Of a stretch of 64,000 bases of DNA, positions 1-13,414 are shown in pieces. This DNA is from Rhizophagus clarus (taxonomy: Eukaryota > Glomeromycota > Glomeromycetes > Glomerales > Glomeraceae), in the NCBI GenBank assembly GCA_015698045.1, contig BLAL01000087.1:868001-932000 (forward strand), written 5' to 3'. A model generated the notes under the pieces. The model did not search any database and was not told the origin of the DNA. It saw nothing but the letters and a program-made list of their open reading frames with translations. Positions within the stretch are counted from its first letter, which is position 1; each line of letters opens with the position of its first letter. The translations under genes and the position numbers were made by a program.

Positions 1-1308
1 TATGAGAAGAAGAATGAAAGGTTTATTTTTAAAAATCCTCATATTTCTCCTCAATCATTTGAAATTATTTTAAGGTAATTGTGAAATTTATATATAAAAC
101 TTTGAAATATATTTATCATATACTGTAAAATCCGATAGCTCAACAATCTTTTTTTTTTCATATTTAGATTTATTTATTGTGGAAAGGTTAATTTAACAAA
201 ATTACAAGGACCGGATGTACTAAAACTTTTGATGTCAGTGAATGAAATTAATATTCCAACCCTAATTCACTACGTTCAAGAATACTTGATTAAACATCAA
301 TACGAATTTTTACAACAAAGTCCTATAGAAATTCTTGAAACAGTATATAAATATGAAACTTTTACTGAATTACGGAATTTTTGTCTCGAAAAGATTTGTG
401 CAGAACCGGACATACTCTTTAAATCTTATAAATTTATTAATTTAAAAACGCCTTTATTAGAATTATTTTTGAAACGGGATGATTTGTCATTGGACGAAAT
501 CATTGTATGGGAAAGTTTGATTAAATGGTGTTTCGCTCAACATGATGCGAATATCTCACAAGATCCTACACATTGGAGTAAAGAAGAAATTGTAATTATG
601 GAAAGAATAATTCATAGATTTATCCCACTAATAAGATTTCATTATATCTCCTCAAAAGATTTTGTTACTAAAGTATATCCTTTCAAAGAAATAATACCAA
701 AAGACCTGATTAGTAATATACTCATGTTTCGTATGGCTCCCGATGAGAAATTAAACTTGGAAATACAGCCTCCTAGAAAATCAACAAATAACATTGATTC
801 AGTTATAATTAATCAAAAACACATTACTATTTTTGCAAATTGGATCGATAGAAAACCCTGTAAATTTAAGCCTTTATATAGAGCAAGCAGAGATGGTAAC
901 ACAGCTGCAGCATTTCATAAAAAATGTGACAATAAGGGAGTTACTATTGTTATAGTAAAAATTAAAAATTCGGAGCAAATAGTTGGAGGATATAATCCAC
1001 TTAGTTGGGACTCAAGTGACCAAAATAAATTTACTTACGATAGCTTTATATTCTCGTTTACAGATAGAAATAATCTACACAACGCGAACGTAGGTTATAG
1101 TTATGGTGATGCGTTACACTCTATAGGCGCTATAGGTTGTCGTAGTAGTCATGGTCCAATGTTTGGTGTTGGTGCAGATAATCAAAAAGATTTATGTTTT
1201 TGGAATGAAACTTGGTATAGCGATATAAATCGTTTTTATCCTAATGTAGGTATACCAAGGAGTTTTAAAGCAGATGACTATGAAGTTTTTCAAGTTATTA
1301 AAAATTAG
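1..1308 (+). CDS. BTB-BACK-TLDc domain protein, 5' end outside the window
   Basis: The exons are 1-74 and 168-1308. The intron 75-167 (GT...AG, 93 bp) splits an arginine codon, giving ILR-FIYCGK across the junction, exactly as in the other four intact copies in this window. Exon 1 holds only the end of the BTB/POZ domain (YEKKNERF...PQSFEIIL). Exon 2 carries the rest of BTB, a BACK-like helical region and a C-terminal TLDc domain with GGYNPLSW, DSFIFSFT and the terminal DYEVFQV. BTB domains dimerise and often recruit cullin-3; TLDc domains are linked to oxidative-stress protection and V-ATPase binding. That is family knowledge, and the role of this protein is unknown. Compared with the paralogues, exon 2 lacks about ten residues after the WIDRK motif. 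The stop is TAG at 1306-1308. The true start lies upstream of the window. Confidence 0.9.
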
Positions 1309-2049
1309 TGTGCAGTAATTTATATCACAATTTGTTTGATATTTTGTTAATATCCTCATCTACAGATATATAGTGCATTGAAGTAATCGTTACATTGATC
1401 CAATTTAAGATTTCTTTCCTAAATCAATTTTCACAAACTAACTTTTTATTGGTTTATATTTTAAAAAAAAAACCAAAAATCAAGATCAATTTCACGAAAA
1501 ATTTATTCAATCTTAAAAGCCGCTCTTACAATAATCGTAAAATAAAATACATATCGAATGAAAACACCATTAAATCTGAATCAGAAAAACTGGACATTAT
1601 AGTGGGCATGATTTTAATTTTCTGAAGATACTTGAAAATTTATATCTACTTTAGGGTAAGGACGATATAATATACACCCAAGTTATTAAAAAACTTATAT
1701 TATATTGGTTAAATAAATATCATTTTTAAATAAGGAATAAATATATTTTAGCTCTCATTAGTCGTCATTATTGCGCGCAATGTATTTAATTTCGTTTCCA
1801 TTAAAATATTAAATCTATACTAGTTGTTTGAGAATACAATAATTTAATGCGTGATTGACTTGGTCATTTATTATCAAGTCATTTAAAATGTTACCCCAGA
1901 ATTAAAATGTGAATAGCATTATAAGATCATATGACAAACTCTCATCTTCATCAAACCGGTTGAATTCATATTACTTTCGCTATATTTTTATTTTTATGAT
2001 TAAATTAAAATAACCGAACAAGTGTAATCATTAGATTAATTAATATTAA
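1309..2049. other. AT-rich intergenic stretch, no gene seen
   Basis: This separates the convergent BTB-TLDc gene and the minus-strand membrane-protein gene. A 76-codon open frame at 1395-1625 has no recognisable motif and skewed Lys/Asn/Ile content, so I do not call it. No RNA gene or mobile element is recognisable. Confidence 0.5.
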
Positions 2050-5000
2050 TTAAATAACTTCTACCAATTTTTGAGGTCTATTAACTTTCTTATTTTTATA
2101 AAAATACAAAAAAAAGAAATAAAGTTTCCCAAAAAAACTAATACATAATGTACAAATACTTGAAATAAGCGAGAAAGTGGGTATTATTGTATAATCAATG
2201 GTGCCACGTCTATAATAGATCTATAAATAAAAAAAAGAAAGTAATATTAAATTTATGTTTAAAATAATTTTTATTTATTTATTTATTTATTTTTTTTAAA
2301 AAAAAAAAAAAATTAATAAAGTTATATAAATTTTTATACCTGAATAATAAATTGTGGGATATCTTCTACAAAAATATTAATACAACCGGCCCAAAATATT
2401 AAACTCGATATTTTATTTGATAATGGAGGCGCAGAAAAAACGCTAAAACCAGCGATTTTAGATGAAAGTATATGAAGAGCTTCAACATCTGCACTTGATA
2501 ATATTGTAAATATTGATATAGTAAGACCATGTTTCTTACACCAATTATTGAAGTTTTCATTATGAATCATTTCTTGAATTAATGAATAAGTAGTCATCAT
2601 CGTATTAAATGCGATTGGAATTACAACCGATAAAAGACTAAAACAATAATATATAATATGTGTTATAAACGATTTATTGAATAACAATAAAATTAATAAT
2701 GAATTACCTGAAAAAAAACAAATGAGATGTTTCATTTGCACTCGTGATGATAAACATGATGTCTAAGACTAAATCAGAAGTAATGATTACGATTTTTATG
2801 ATCGAAAAATTATTGCCCTAATTAAATCGTTAATAGGATTATATAAAATACGATCATGCAATAAAAACCAAAATACATGCAGAATAGATAATTTAATTTA
2901 CCTCGCGATATTTGTAATTTGCACAAAGTATCATACAACCTATAATTACGATTAAAACTGCAAAAGCGATCATATGATATTCATACCTCGTCCAAAAATC
3001 GGCTATTAAATGAAATTAGGTAAATAATTAAATAATTATATTGCAAATAAAATAAAATTATAATATACTTACGTAGAATTTTAGCACCATAACTAGTATC
3101 AAAAAATTTCGTAATGTTACCATTTGACATAAGATTATATTTCTTTTTTTTAATTAATTCATCTAAATCATTTAATACAGAATCTGTATTTCTCTCGTCA
3201 CCATTATTTGTAAAAGAAGGTTTAATGGTAGCTGAAATTAATATTTTATTATCTGTATATTCATCTTGAATTTTATTGTGAATTTCTAATCTTTTTGGAT
3301 CAATTGGTATTGCTTGAACCAATTCATCTTTAAGTTGAGTAAGAATCATATGACCATCTGCTGAATTAATCATTTTATAGTATTCTTTGTTAAGTTTTAA
3401 ACGAGAAATAATCGAAACTTGATCTACAAAACGCGATAATTGGTGTTATGATGTACTACTGTATATAAAATATTTCACGAACGAAAAAATTAAATACCTG
3501 CTGGCTTTTCTGAAGTTTCTAAAGCTAGTAAAAAAAAAAGCAAGCAAAATAATTTTTTAATTTATAATAAATCAGTAGGTAATAATAATACCTAAATTAG
3601 ATAATTAAATTCGAGCGCTTTATAAACTCACATGTATAAAATGTCCAAATTTTTTCTGAAATTCCTAATAAAGGTTCTTCATTAGATTGAAGTTTAACAA
3701 AGTCATCATCCACTTCAATTCCATACTTAACATTTGTTTGATGTAATGCACTGACGAATATTTTTATTGCAACTGCTGTTTCATTAAATAAACGACAAAG
3801 ATCAGATCTACCGGAGACCCTTTGTCTTAAAATAATATCATCATCTAAATACTGATATAAAGTTATATTCCCATAAAATAACATAATTGGTCTATTATAA
3901 TTTATAATAAAATCGATTTGCTTTCTAGATGTACTTGATATTTTAATGGTTTCGTTTATTTTTGGATATGTTCCATTAATACTGGGATTTTGATAAATGT
4001 AACGAGAATCTAAATAAAAAATTCAATCATTTAGAAATTATGAATCACATGATTAATGTAAAATAATTAAATTATACTTTACCATAATCATCAATTAAAT
4101 CCAAGGAATAATAATTTATATTCCACATCTGATCGCTACAATTAAACAACCATATATATAATTGTTTTTGCATAACGAATGACTTTAGTTTTTCACTATC
4201 ATAAAAAGGTAAGTGTAATTCATTTTTAACGTTATTATTACTATCAAGAACAACTAACGACTTATCATTTCTTTTCGAGTATTGTCCTATATAACCACCA
4301 TAAAATAATGGCGTAGCAACGAAATCAATATCGGTAATGTTAAGGTTGATATTAATTAAAGTTACTGCACCGTTTGATAAAAAATGGATTCGAAAAGTAT
4401 TGTAACTTCCAGATTTTAAAAAGTTGCTCGATTCTATTTTATTAAAAGTTTCTATGAAATCGTATGTATAACCCGATCCATCAAAAAAACTTACGCAACC
4501 TAAAAAATAATTTCGGTTGATGCGGCGACCATGTCGATTAGCACATCGGTAATAATCAACTGAACGATAATATTATTATTTCACATTACCTCCTCTAAGA
4601 AATGCTACTGATATCAGCTCACTTTTTTCTGAACTTGACGAATGAAGTAAAAATTGTTGATGTGGTAATATATCCTCAAAATATATAACGTAAATTTCAT
4701 CAATTGAATTTTTATTCTTAAATTCTTTGTTATAAATTAATTCCGTTCTCATAAAAACTATAGCAGCATAACCTCCTTCAACCAGTGAAAAAGGATCAAA
4801 ACTAAAAATATATATAATAAAAAGTAAGTGATAATTACTTTAACTAATTTCTTTATAATTGAATTAAAGAATATTTACTTACAAGTTATGAATAATAATT
4901 TTGTTATTAGGCACATTATATATTTTATCCTCTCTCTTAAGTGATACATTATTTCTAGATTTGGTCACAAATTATGAAATAATATTAAAAGTCATATATA

Positions 5001-5655
5001 TCACACATCAAAAACCATCACAATTAAATACGTACTGATCGATAGTAAATTTACTCCACACTAATGTTTTATTATTTTTTAATTCCATTATGGAAAAGTC
5101 TTGATTCGAATTAAGAGGAACGGTGATTTTATATTCGTCCAACTCAAGTATACTAAATATGAATATAAATAAATTTATTAATGAAATTTCCTTAGCGTGT
5201 TTAAAAAACATCATGTAATACCTGTCTATTTTGTTATCCCATGATACAATCATCTGTTTTTTTCGATTTGACTTATCAATTGACTCTATAAGAACATAAC
5301 CTTCTATTAATGCCTTTGGAGTTAAAGAACACGCATCGGAATCTTTACTTTTTTTACATTTAGGAATAAAATCGGGCTGCGAACTACAATCAATTTCAAC
5401 AGGATAAATTGTTTCATCATTAAGAATAATTCGCAAGTGAATGATTGTATTGTATCTAGTTTTATTATATTTTTGAGTAAAAAGTAAAAGAATTGTCCCA
5501 TTATTATATGTGTCTGAACCGTCTAAACGAAGGTCAGGTAAATCTTCATGGTTACTTATGGATTTCAATGCAGTCGGAAATTTTGATGCAGGTGTAAGAA
5601 TTAATGATAGTAATATGATTACAAGAAACCATAATGTTTTATTAAGAATGACCAT
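2050..5655 (-). CDS. Large secreted/multi-pass membrane protein, 895 aa, twelve exons
   Basis: Exons read on the minus strand: 5655-5222, 5152-5036, 4954-4883, 4801-4590, 4499-4083, 4009-3632, 3524-3498, 3423-3073, 3002-2902, 2817-2708, 2637-2340, 2220-2050. All introns are GT-AG (69-119 bp), reading phase is kept across all eleven junctions, and the sum is 896 codons including the stop. Residues 1-26 form a signal peptide (MVILNKTLWFLVIILLSLIL). A long extracellular region with several N-x-S/T sites follows. A transmembrane helix lies near residues 680-697, and from about 705 there is a polytopic block with at least four more hydrophobic segments and the motifs SADVEALHILSSK and FVEDIPQFIIQ. 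The protein ends with a basic tail. I believe this is a family expanded in glomeromycotan genomes but cannot name a function. Exon 10 is read in a different frame from a tempting open frame overlapping it, because only this frame gives an uninterrupted hydrophobic segment and matching phases. Confidence 0.8.
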
Positions 5656-8600
5656 TTTTTTATTTTATAAAAGAGAGAAAGAATTTTTTTTATTTTTATT
5701 TTTATAATGAAAAAAATTTATTTTCATCTAAAAAAAAAAAAAAAATAAAGACAATTTATAAGTCCAAAGAAAAACATGATGCTCATTTCTATTACATTTT
5801 TGGAAACAAGGAATTAAAGATTCGAGTATCTCGAAACGTTGTTTTGCACTTTTATTCCCATGTTGGTTTACATTATAATAATGTCTTGTTAAACATTGAA
5901 AACATCGAAATTAAGTTTATCTATATTAAAACGTATCAGATGCCGTACACATAATAAATTCGGTAACTACGGATTAACTAGTCATTCGGCATTAACCCTC
6001 CGAAAATCACAACAGGTTTTATTTTTGTTATTTTTGGCACTGCATGCTTGTTTTTTCATGATCAACATATTCATTAAAATTAACAAAGACGCTAGGTTTC
6101 ACGGCGTAATCTTTATAATGAATTAATTAATATAAATAAACTGTGCGTATTTTTAATTTTATCTCATCACACTTTCACATTAATGTTGGAAGTACTACAG
6201 TCTTGCCTTGCAAATGGCTCCCTAAAAGTCCATTGTGTCGCTCATAAAAATTACGCATAAGCCATGTCATACTGCGACCAATGGATCTTGTACTAGAGCT
6301 GCAACAAAAGTTTACAAAAAAAAACTATTATTTTTAGTCTGTAACACTTTCTTATATTAAAATATCACGTTTTAACTTTATAGAATATATTTATGTATAT
6401 TTTATCATATCTCCATTTTTTCTAACGTTGACAAAATTGAATGTCTCTAAAAGCAGTTAACAAAGTGTTAAAATGATATAATGTATACAAATAGTTGCGG
6501 AAAATATATTTAATTTTATAGTAATAATATCTAAATGTAATGTCTGAATAGGAAATAGTGAGATAAAGGATACGAAAAACAGAAATTTTTCGCCTACATG
6601 AATTTGATACACGTTGCTTTTACATTTTACAGTATAGTACAGTATATACTTAATAATTATTTGCTATAAATTTTAAATATATTAGGGGGATTTTTTTTTT
6701 CAGATATTCGGATATGAACGGTAATTAATATTGAGATTTTTTTTTTTTTTTTTTTTTGCTGTTGAAACCTTTATACATTAAAATTATTATGAGTTCATGA
6801 CATTATTGGATTAATTGCAATTATTAGTCCGAAGTGTAACGAAGGACTATATTTCTATGCAAAGGTCACACAAAATGTCCGTCTGTCCGCCCGCTCGAAA
6901 ATTGAGTCGATGCATGATTGGTTCATTTAGTTATGCTCGTACTCCGGATTTAACAACGGTTCTGAAACCGTTCCCTAGTTTAATATATTTAATGACTTAT
7001 AGAATACCCAAAGCGAGGTAATAATTGCGAAATTGTACAATCAATTCCGGCTATTGTTAATTTTTTTTTAAAAAAAAAAATTATTTTTTTTTTCAGTAAC
7101 GTTCGGTAAATATGGAGCTTTCTAAGTTACGTTACACTATTTTATTGTAGCATTTAATTTGATATAAATAAAATTAAATGATTAAACGATAGTGGCGAAA
7201 CATTCTTTAGGCTTCGGCGAATCTGATAAAAAATCAAAAAATGATGTTGGTAGTAATTTTGAAACTTTAACAAATTGGTATGTATTTCTTGTGATTTAGA
7301 ATATAATTGGTCAATTATTTAGTTGTTATCTAACTTATTAATTTGTAACTCTGTTATAAAACAATAATCGTAATATTATTTTAAGTTGTTGTAACTTGTT
7401 GTGTTGTAAGTTACGAAATGTAACGTAACGTAACACTTTGCTGATACAGAACACGAAAATACGGTATATAACATCCAGAATTAACGCGTCTGTTTGTGAT
7501 GTACTGCTCGGAGAAAGGTTCAAAATTATGGAAACTACAATTACGTGATCGCAAGTTGTCAGCTCTGTTACTTCAGTATATCAAGAAAGAATATATTTTA
7601 TGGACGGTAAATCAATAAAAGTTCGGTATATATTATTATATCGAGTTTTACATGAAATTCGGTATTCTGAGATTTTTTTAAGGTATCATACTATGAAACC
7701 AGGTTTTTTTTAAAAAAAAAAAGGTTCAGCAAGCCGAGAATCCTTTACATTGAAGTCAGGCTGTATTCTAGATGGTTATTGGATAAATTGTATTCTACAT
7801 GTATAAGGCGGACATCCTCATTATCACATAATTGCTGATAATTAAGCCGATCATTTATTTATTTATCATTTATTCGATATTATCACATAAAAAGAATATA
7901 TTTATTTTTAATTATAAAATTTTTTTAGAGGATAATACACAACAAAATATCACTTAAAAATGATCGTATCATGAATCTAATTTAATATCGATGTAATAAA
8001 TGACTTTTTTTAAGCATGATTACTAAATAAATAATTTTGTGATTTTAAAAAATAATTATATTCATACTTTAAACTGATTGATTTTAAATCTTTTGATTAT
8101 CATTCATAGCTTCTTCAGCAGTTTTTGCATATTCGCTTTCCAGGATGATTCCAGACATAATTATGTAATTAATTAAAAAAAAACAAAATAATAAATTTGG
8201 TAATAACAAAAAGAAAATTAAAATAGAAAATCGGACTATCTCTTCAATGAATAATTTATATGCTGATCTGGAATTTACTATTAGGTTAGTACTATGAAAC
8301 GTAAAGAAAACCTGAAAACCATAATTATCTATATTTACGATAAATCTATCAACAAATTAATAATATTAATTGAAAATTTTCTTAGATTTATTCATTGGAT
8401 ATCATTTTTCTTTTTTTCTCCATTTCTAAAAGTATTATCTCTCCAATAAATAGAAGCTCAATCTGCCTACTTATCTGCCTATTGGTGATCAAAGTATATT
8501 TATTTACAAGTAATAATAATTACTTGTTTGTGATTAAAATTTAAAAATTTTTTATTTTTAATGGCTAGTATACAAGATCTAAAGATGATAAACTTATTAT

Positions 8601-11343
8601 ATAAAATAAAGATTTACTTATACAGCTTAAACAACAACCGTATCAACCAAATAAAATTATAATGGAAAAAATGAATATTGTTTGATATAAAGTCACCAAT
8701 AATACGAATATTTTAACCAAACTAATCGATCTTTAGATAAAAATGAATTGATGATTGATTTAGATGAGTTCATGATCGGAAATCAACAAAGTAAAAAAGC
8801 TTGTGATTGGGGTCTGGGCTCTGGGGATTCTTCAGCAGAAGCAATCTTCTTTACAACTATTAAAATCAGTTATTTTCATACAATTCATTTATACTTGATT
8901 ACGTAGCGAACAGGATATGAAAAATCTCATCAATATAGTAATTACATAAATTAATTTATTTAGATAGGTAAATATTTGTGAAATAAAAGGAATTATTGAT
9001 TAGTCTGTTGGGATCATGTTGATATGTTTTTTAACGACTAAATAACAAATTTTTTTGTTAATAGTTAAATATCTTTTAATAAGGTTACAATCTAATTATA
9101 CTTTTTATATATTATTACTGTATAGTAATAGCATGTGTATAGAAATAGCATGATCTTGTTTAACTGATACAATAACTAGTAGGGATCAGTCAAAAGCGAA
9201 ATATCAAAATGCAATTGGAAATTAAAACAACACCAATAAAATTTTTGAAAGAAATAATTTAATAATACAATTTATTTACAATAATGATTTATCTTAAACT
9301 CCTATATTTTTGAAAAAAAAAAAAAATTCTAGAATAGAAAAATCTAACGTTAATAATCCTAACTATGGTTATATTCAGCAACTTTGATATACTGGAAAAA
9401 AAATTACATTACTTATATTATTAGCCAGACACAATATACAAAATATGTTTTGATTTTCTTTTTCCTTTTTGCTTTGTGTCATTATTCATCTTTGTTTTTC
9501 TTTAAGCCATAATTAAGTTTATATTTATGTAATTGAATTTTTGCTCTTATAGAGTTACTGTATATATATATATATTTTAACCAAATTTAAGTTTGCGAAA
9601 CTATAATTGTACTGATAACGATAAAATTAATGTTATGGCAAGCAAAAGTTTTTTATAATTGATAAAGTAATAAAGGAGAATTTTCAGGCTATGATAAAAT
9701 AGTAAAAAGTTAAAGAAAATAGTAATTTGCAATTGTCGTGAATTAGGAAACTATTAGATACAGTATATGATAACCTTTCCCCTAAGGTTCTCAACGAAGT
9801 TTTGATTGATCGTGAGGGAAGTTTAGGTAATATTCAGCATAACAGCAACTTTTAACTCTCATATTTGTAAAAAAAAAAAATTCGAAGAAAACACAGAGAG
9901 CAACCCATTTTCAAATATTGAAGCACTAGAATAAAGAATTTGATATGTATTTTTCAATTTTAATGTTTTGTATATTTACATGATACGTATTATAACAAAG
10001 ATACATGAGGAGCAAGAAAATAAGCAATTATTTAATATTTATCAATGAAAACAGAATTTTATTAAAATTATTAAAAAATTGGATGTCAAATATTGGATAA
10101 ATTTAATTTTATTATTACGATTTGAAAGAAAATATACCAAATTTTTCCTTATTAAGGGAAAATTATTACTTAATAAGTGAATAATTGAGAATGAAAAATT
10201 CCTGGTTGACGGGAAGATTCATAAATATCTTGTAATACTTTTGTATTAACAATTTTATTACATTATTTATTTATAATTTATGTATTGTCTATTTTAAAAT
10301 CATTTTTTTTGTGCAAAAAACTGATTAAATTCTGTTGGTGAAATAGCAAGTTGATAATTTTCATGTCAGTAAAATAATGTTTCAAACTTTCAATAAAATG
10401 AACTCAGGTAATTTTTCATGTTAGCAAATAAAAGTTGCTAAATAAGTTATTGTTATTGGATATGTTTGACGTAAGCAAACTGGGCCTTTTTCGTGTATCT
10501 TATTGATTATTTTATAATAAAGTGATTAAAATTTGTGTATCACTATTTATAAAGTGATCAAAATTTGTGTATCACTATTATAAAGTGATCAATAACATAT
10601 GCGGAAAATGTCCAGTGCTTACATAGAACATGTACAATAATGTTGGTTAATTTCATTTATGTTGTTGAAACTGTACTATAACTAATTAAAATCACTTATT
10701 ATCAAATTTTTTAATTAATTTCTATTCCAACCATTAAATTCACTATTAACTGATTATTATTAATAAGCTATCTTAAAAATCATTTTAAAAATAAGGTGTC
10801 ATAAACATTTCTAATAACTATGAATCTAGCTTTTAATAATAATGTTTTAAAATTTAAACAATCATACATGTATTGATAATTATTTTGATATTTCATTGCT
10901 TGATAAGTATGATATCAATAATATTATTAAAATATTTTAAGTTTATGATAATAATAACATATAACTGGAATTAAATTATTTCTTATATCATTCCAATAAT
11001 TTGATTCATAATATGTGTAATTTAAAGTTTTTATAGAAAAGTACAATCAAATACAATTCTGTCTGAATTTGAAAACAAGAAGAAATAGAAGTTTTTTCAA
11101 AAAGATTAATATTAACAGTACAACTGAACTTTAATAAATAATTTTAAGAGGTATTTAATTGTTACTATAATTTTTATAAGAAAATAATAACACATTTAAT
11201 TGATGCAAATTTTAAACTTGAATTTTCTAGAAAAATTGAAAAAAATAAATGTCATTCTAATAGTTACCCTTTATTGTAAAATTTATAAAAATACATACAG
11301 TAATATAAATATTGTTACTTAACAGATAAACCAAAAATAATAA
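5656..11343. other. 5.7-kb AT-rich gene-free stretch
   Basis: No convincing gene was found. The short open frames at 5896-6126, 6815-7021 and 7338-7523 lack known motifs. The stretch 6820-6960 is less AT-rich than its surroundings and may be an old repeat copy. A 24-codon minus-strand frame at about 8083-8157 and a plus-strand stretch at 8735-8800 look like tiny coding relics, but I cannot assign them. T-run/A-run junctions occur near 7066 and 7711, and an AT microsatellite near 9560. Confidence 0.5.
10517..10592. repeat. 31-32-bp short tandem repeat, about 2.4 copies
   Basis: The motif ATAAAGTGATYAAAATTTGT followed by GTATCACTATT begins at 10517, 10549 and 10580 (the third copy is partial). 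Each unit contains AGTGAT and ATCACT in inverted orientation, so it can form a small hairpin. Confidence 0.8.
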
Positions 11344-12469
11344 TTAAACTTCAACTATATATTCCAAACACTCGGAATTTTCTTTAACTAAAATTTTAGT
11401 AATGTTGCGACTTGTATAATTAGCTTGTGAATGAAGTTGTACAATAGTAGAAATATTAGTTTGTTCTTGTGCTAAAGTATCGTTAGCTTTTACAAATTCC
11501 AACATCTCATCATATAATTTGTTATTAACATCAGGTACTTGATACTTGTAATTTCCATCTATATTTACTTCGTAAAATTTACTAACACATCTAACCCATA
11601 CAGATATTTTATGTTCAAGCTCAGTTATAGTTGGTCTATTGGAAGGATTTGAATCCCAACATCTTTTCATTAAATCTACATAACATTTTGGAGTATTTTT
11701 TTTAATTTCAGGACGTTCACTTTTGCAAATATCATAGATAAGTTGATGATCATGTGCTCTATCATTAAATGGAGAAATACCAGATGTAAATTCCCACATT
11801 ATTATTGAAAAACTGTAAATATCACTTGCCGGAGTATAAGGTTTTCTTCTTAATACTTCAGGTGCCATATAAGGTATGATCCCATAAATTTCATTATCTT
11901 TTTTATCAGTAGTTTGTAAATCACTTATAGGTTTACATAATCCCAAGTCAATAATAAATAATTCATTATGATTATCTGACATTAAAATATTACCATCATG
12001 AAGATCACCATGAATTAAACCTGATTCATGAATTACTTTAAGTCCTAATATAAGTTTTTTTAATAATTGTAATTTGTCTTGCCATTTAAGTTTAATTATA
12101 TCAGATAAACATTTTCTTAAATTTCCTTTTTTTGCATAACTCATTACTATTATATAATTTAAATTATCTGGATCTTGAGTAATTCCAAAAATTTGAATAA
12201 ATTTTGAGAATGACTTTTTCTGACAGTTATAATGATATTTCCACTAGTATATATATAAAAATTATAAAAAAATTTAATTTTAATACAAAAAAAAAATTTG
12301 GTTATTAAATATACTATAAATACATTACCTCATCCAAAAATTTATTATCAATATTTAATGAATTATTAATTGTTTTAAGAATAACATCATAACCTGTTTG
12401 AAAGATCCACCTATTCCATTGTTGTTTATCAAAATTCCAACTACTAATGGAGATTAATCTGACTGCGCC
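11344..12469 (-). pseudogene. Protein kinase gene lacking its 5' exon(s); intact catalytic core downstream
   Basis: Two exons can be joined: 12469-12329 (upstream limit is an in-frame TGA) and 12243-11344. The intron 12328-12244 is GT-AG and phase 0. The joined frame shows the VAIK-type lysine in DVILKTI, an alpha-C glutamate in KFLDEWKYH, the hinge YIIVMSYA, the catalytic loop HGDLHDGN (HGD in place of HRD), IIDLGLC (DLG in place of DFG), the APE motif in YMAPEVL, and SDIYSFSIIMWE. This is a tyrosine-kinase-like serine/threonine kinase of the kind much expanded in Rhizophagus. The glycine-rich loop is missing: an in-frame TGA lies just upstream of exon 12469-12329, that exon has no ATG, and no good acceptor site is visible. 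An internal ATG at 12144 would start inside the hinge and is not a credible start. Either a distant 5' exon exists or this is a 5'-truncated pseudogene. The roughly 80 residues after the kinase fold are unassigned. Confidence 0.75.
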
Positions 12470-13414
12470 TCATTCTCAAAACGTCAGAAGTACCTTTCAC
12501 TAAAAACAAGATTTTTTGAGTTCTATAAATTTAATAAATCACTTAATAAAATTTACATTATATTTTATATTTTTTTAAGCGAACAGAAAATCATAAAGAT
12601 TATTTTTGTATACATTTTCGATATTAATCGTATACAGTAATAGATTCGTGAAGAAGATCCCTTCACACAATTATGTTTCCGAGAATAAAAATTCTGTATG
12701 AATTTTCGAACGAATTGAGAAAATTTATACAGGAGTCAAGATTATAATTAAATAATTATTTAAATATTTATGTTTGGTATTGATATATTGAAGATAAGCA
12801 AAATAAAAAAAAAAAGCGAAAATATTGAAAATGAAAATAAATAAAAATGAACGAAATATATATTATTATTAAATAAATAAATAAATCCATCAAAATTAAA
12901 GAAAATTAGCTGAATAAAAAAATTATTTGTCAATTCTTAACGTAATGTTTTTATTGGGGGTTTACAATAAACAAGCATATATAATAATTCGGAAAATTTC
13001 AGAAAATCATAATATAATATTTGATATTATATGTTTATTCCAATCAGATTTTAAGAAATAGAGGGGACAAGTACGTTAAACAAACAATTAAATTGGAGCG
13101 GTCACTTCTACATTTGAAAATTACGCATATTAGTTTATTCCTATAATTCCTAAAATTCATACAAGGATTAAATCCTAAATAACACCTATTTATATATACT
13201 CAACGTTGTCCAATATATTATATATAATAAACAAAATTTGCATGTAAAATTAAAATACCATATACTAAATTGCGCCACAGCACTATTCCTAAATTATCCT
13301 CAACTATTCTAATCTTGCATAAAAGGATCAACATTTATCCGCAACTACATGTGATAGTACATCTAAAAGAATTTGTGCCACTGTCACATTTATAAAATTG
13401 TGCTAAAACTCCAG
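12470..13414. other. AT-rich stretch between kinase and BTB-TLDc relic
   Basis: No gene, RNA or mobile element recognised. A missing first kinase exon was looked for here on the minus strand and not found. The BTB first exon expected for the pseudogene downstream was also not found. Confidence 0.5.

Noticed and set aside
1395..1625. 76-codon frame after the first BTB-TLDc gene
   Set aside because: Composition matches random AT-rich DNA; no domain or neighbour support.
5510..5707. 65-codon plus-strand frame
   Set aside because: Antisense to the first exon of the 895-residue protein.
12144..12146. ATG at 12144 as kinase start
   Set aside because: It lies in the kinase hinge; upstream in-frame sequence and a spliced exon encode the conserved N-lobe.
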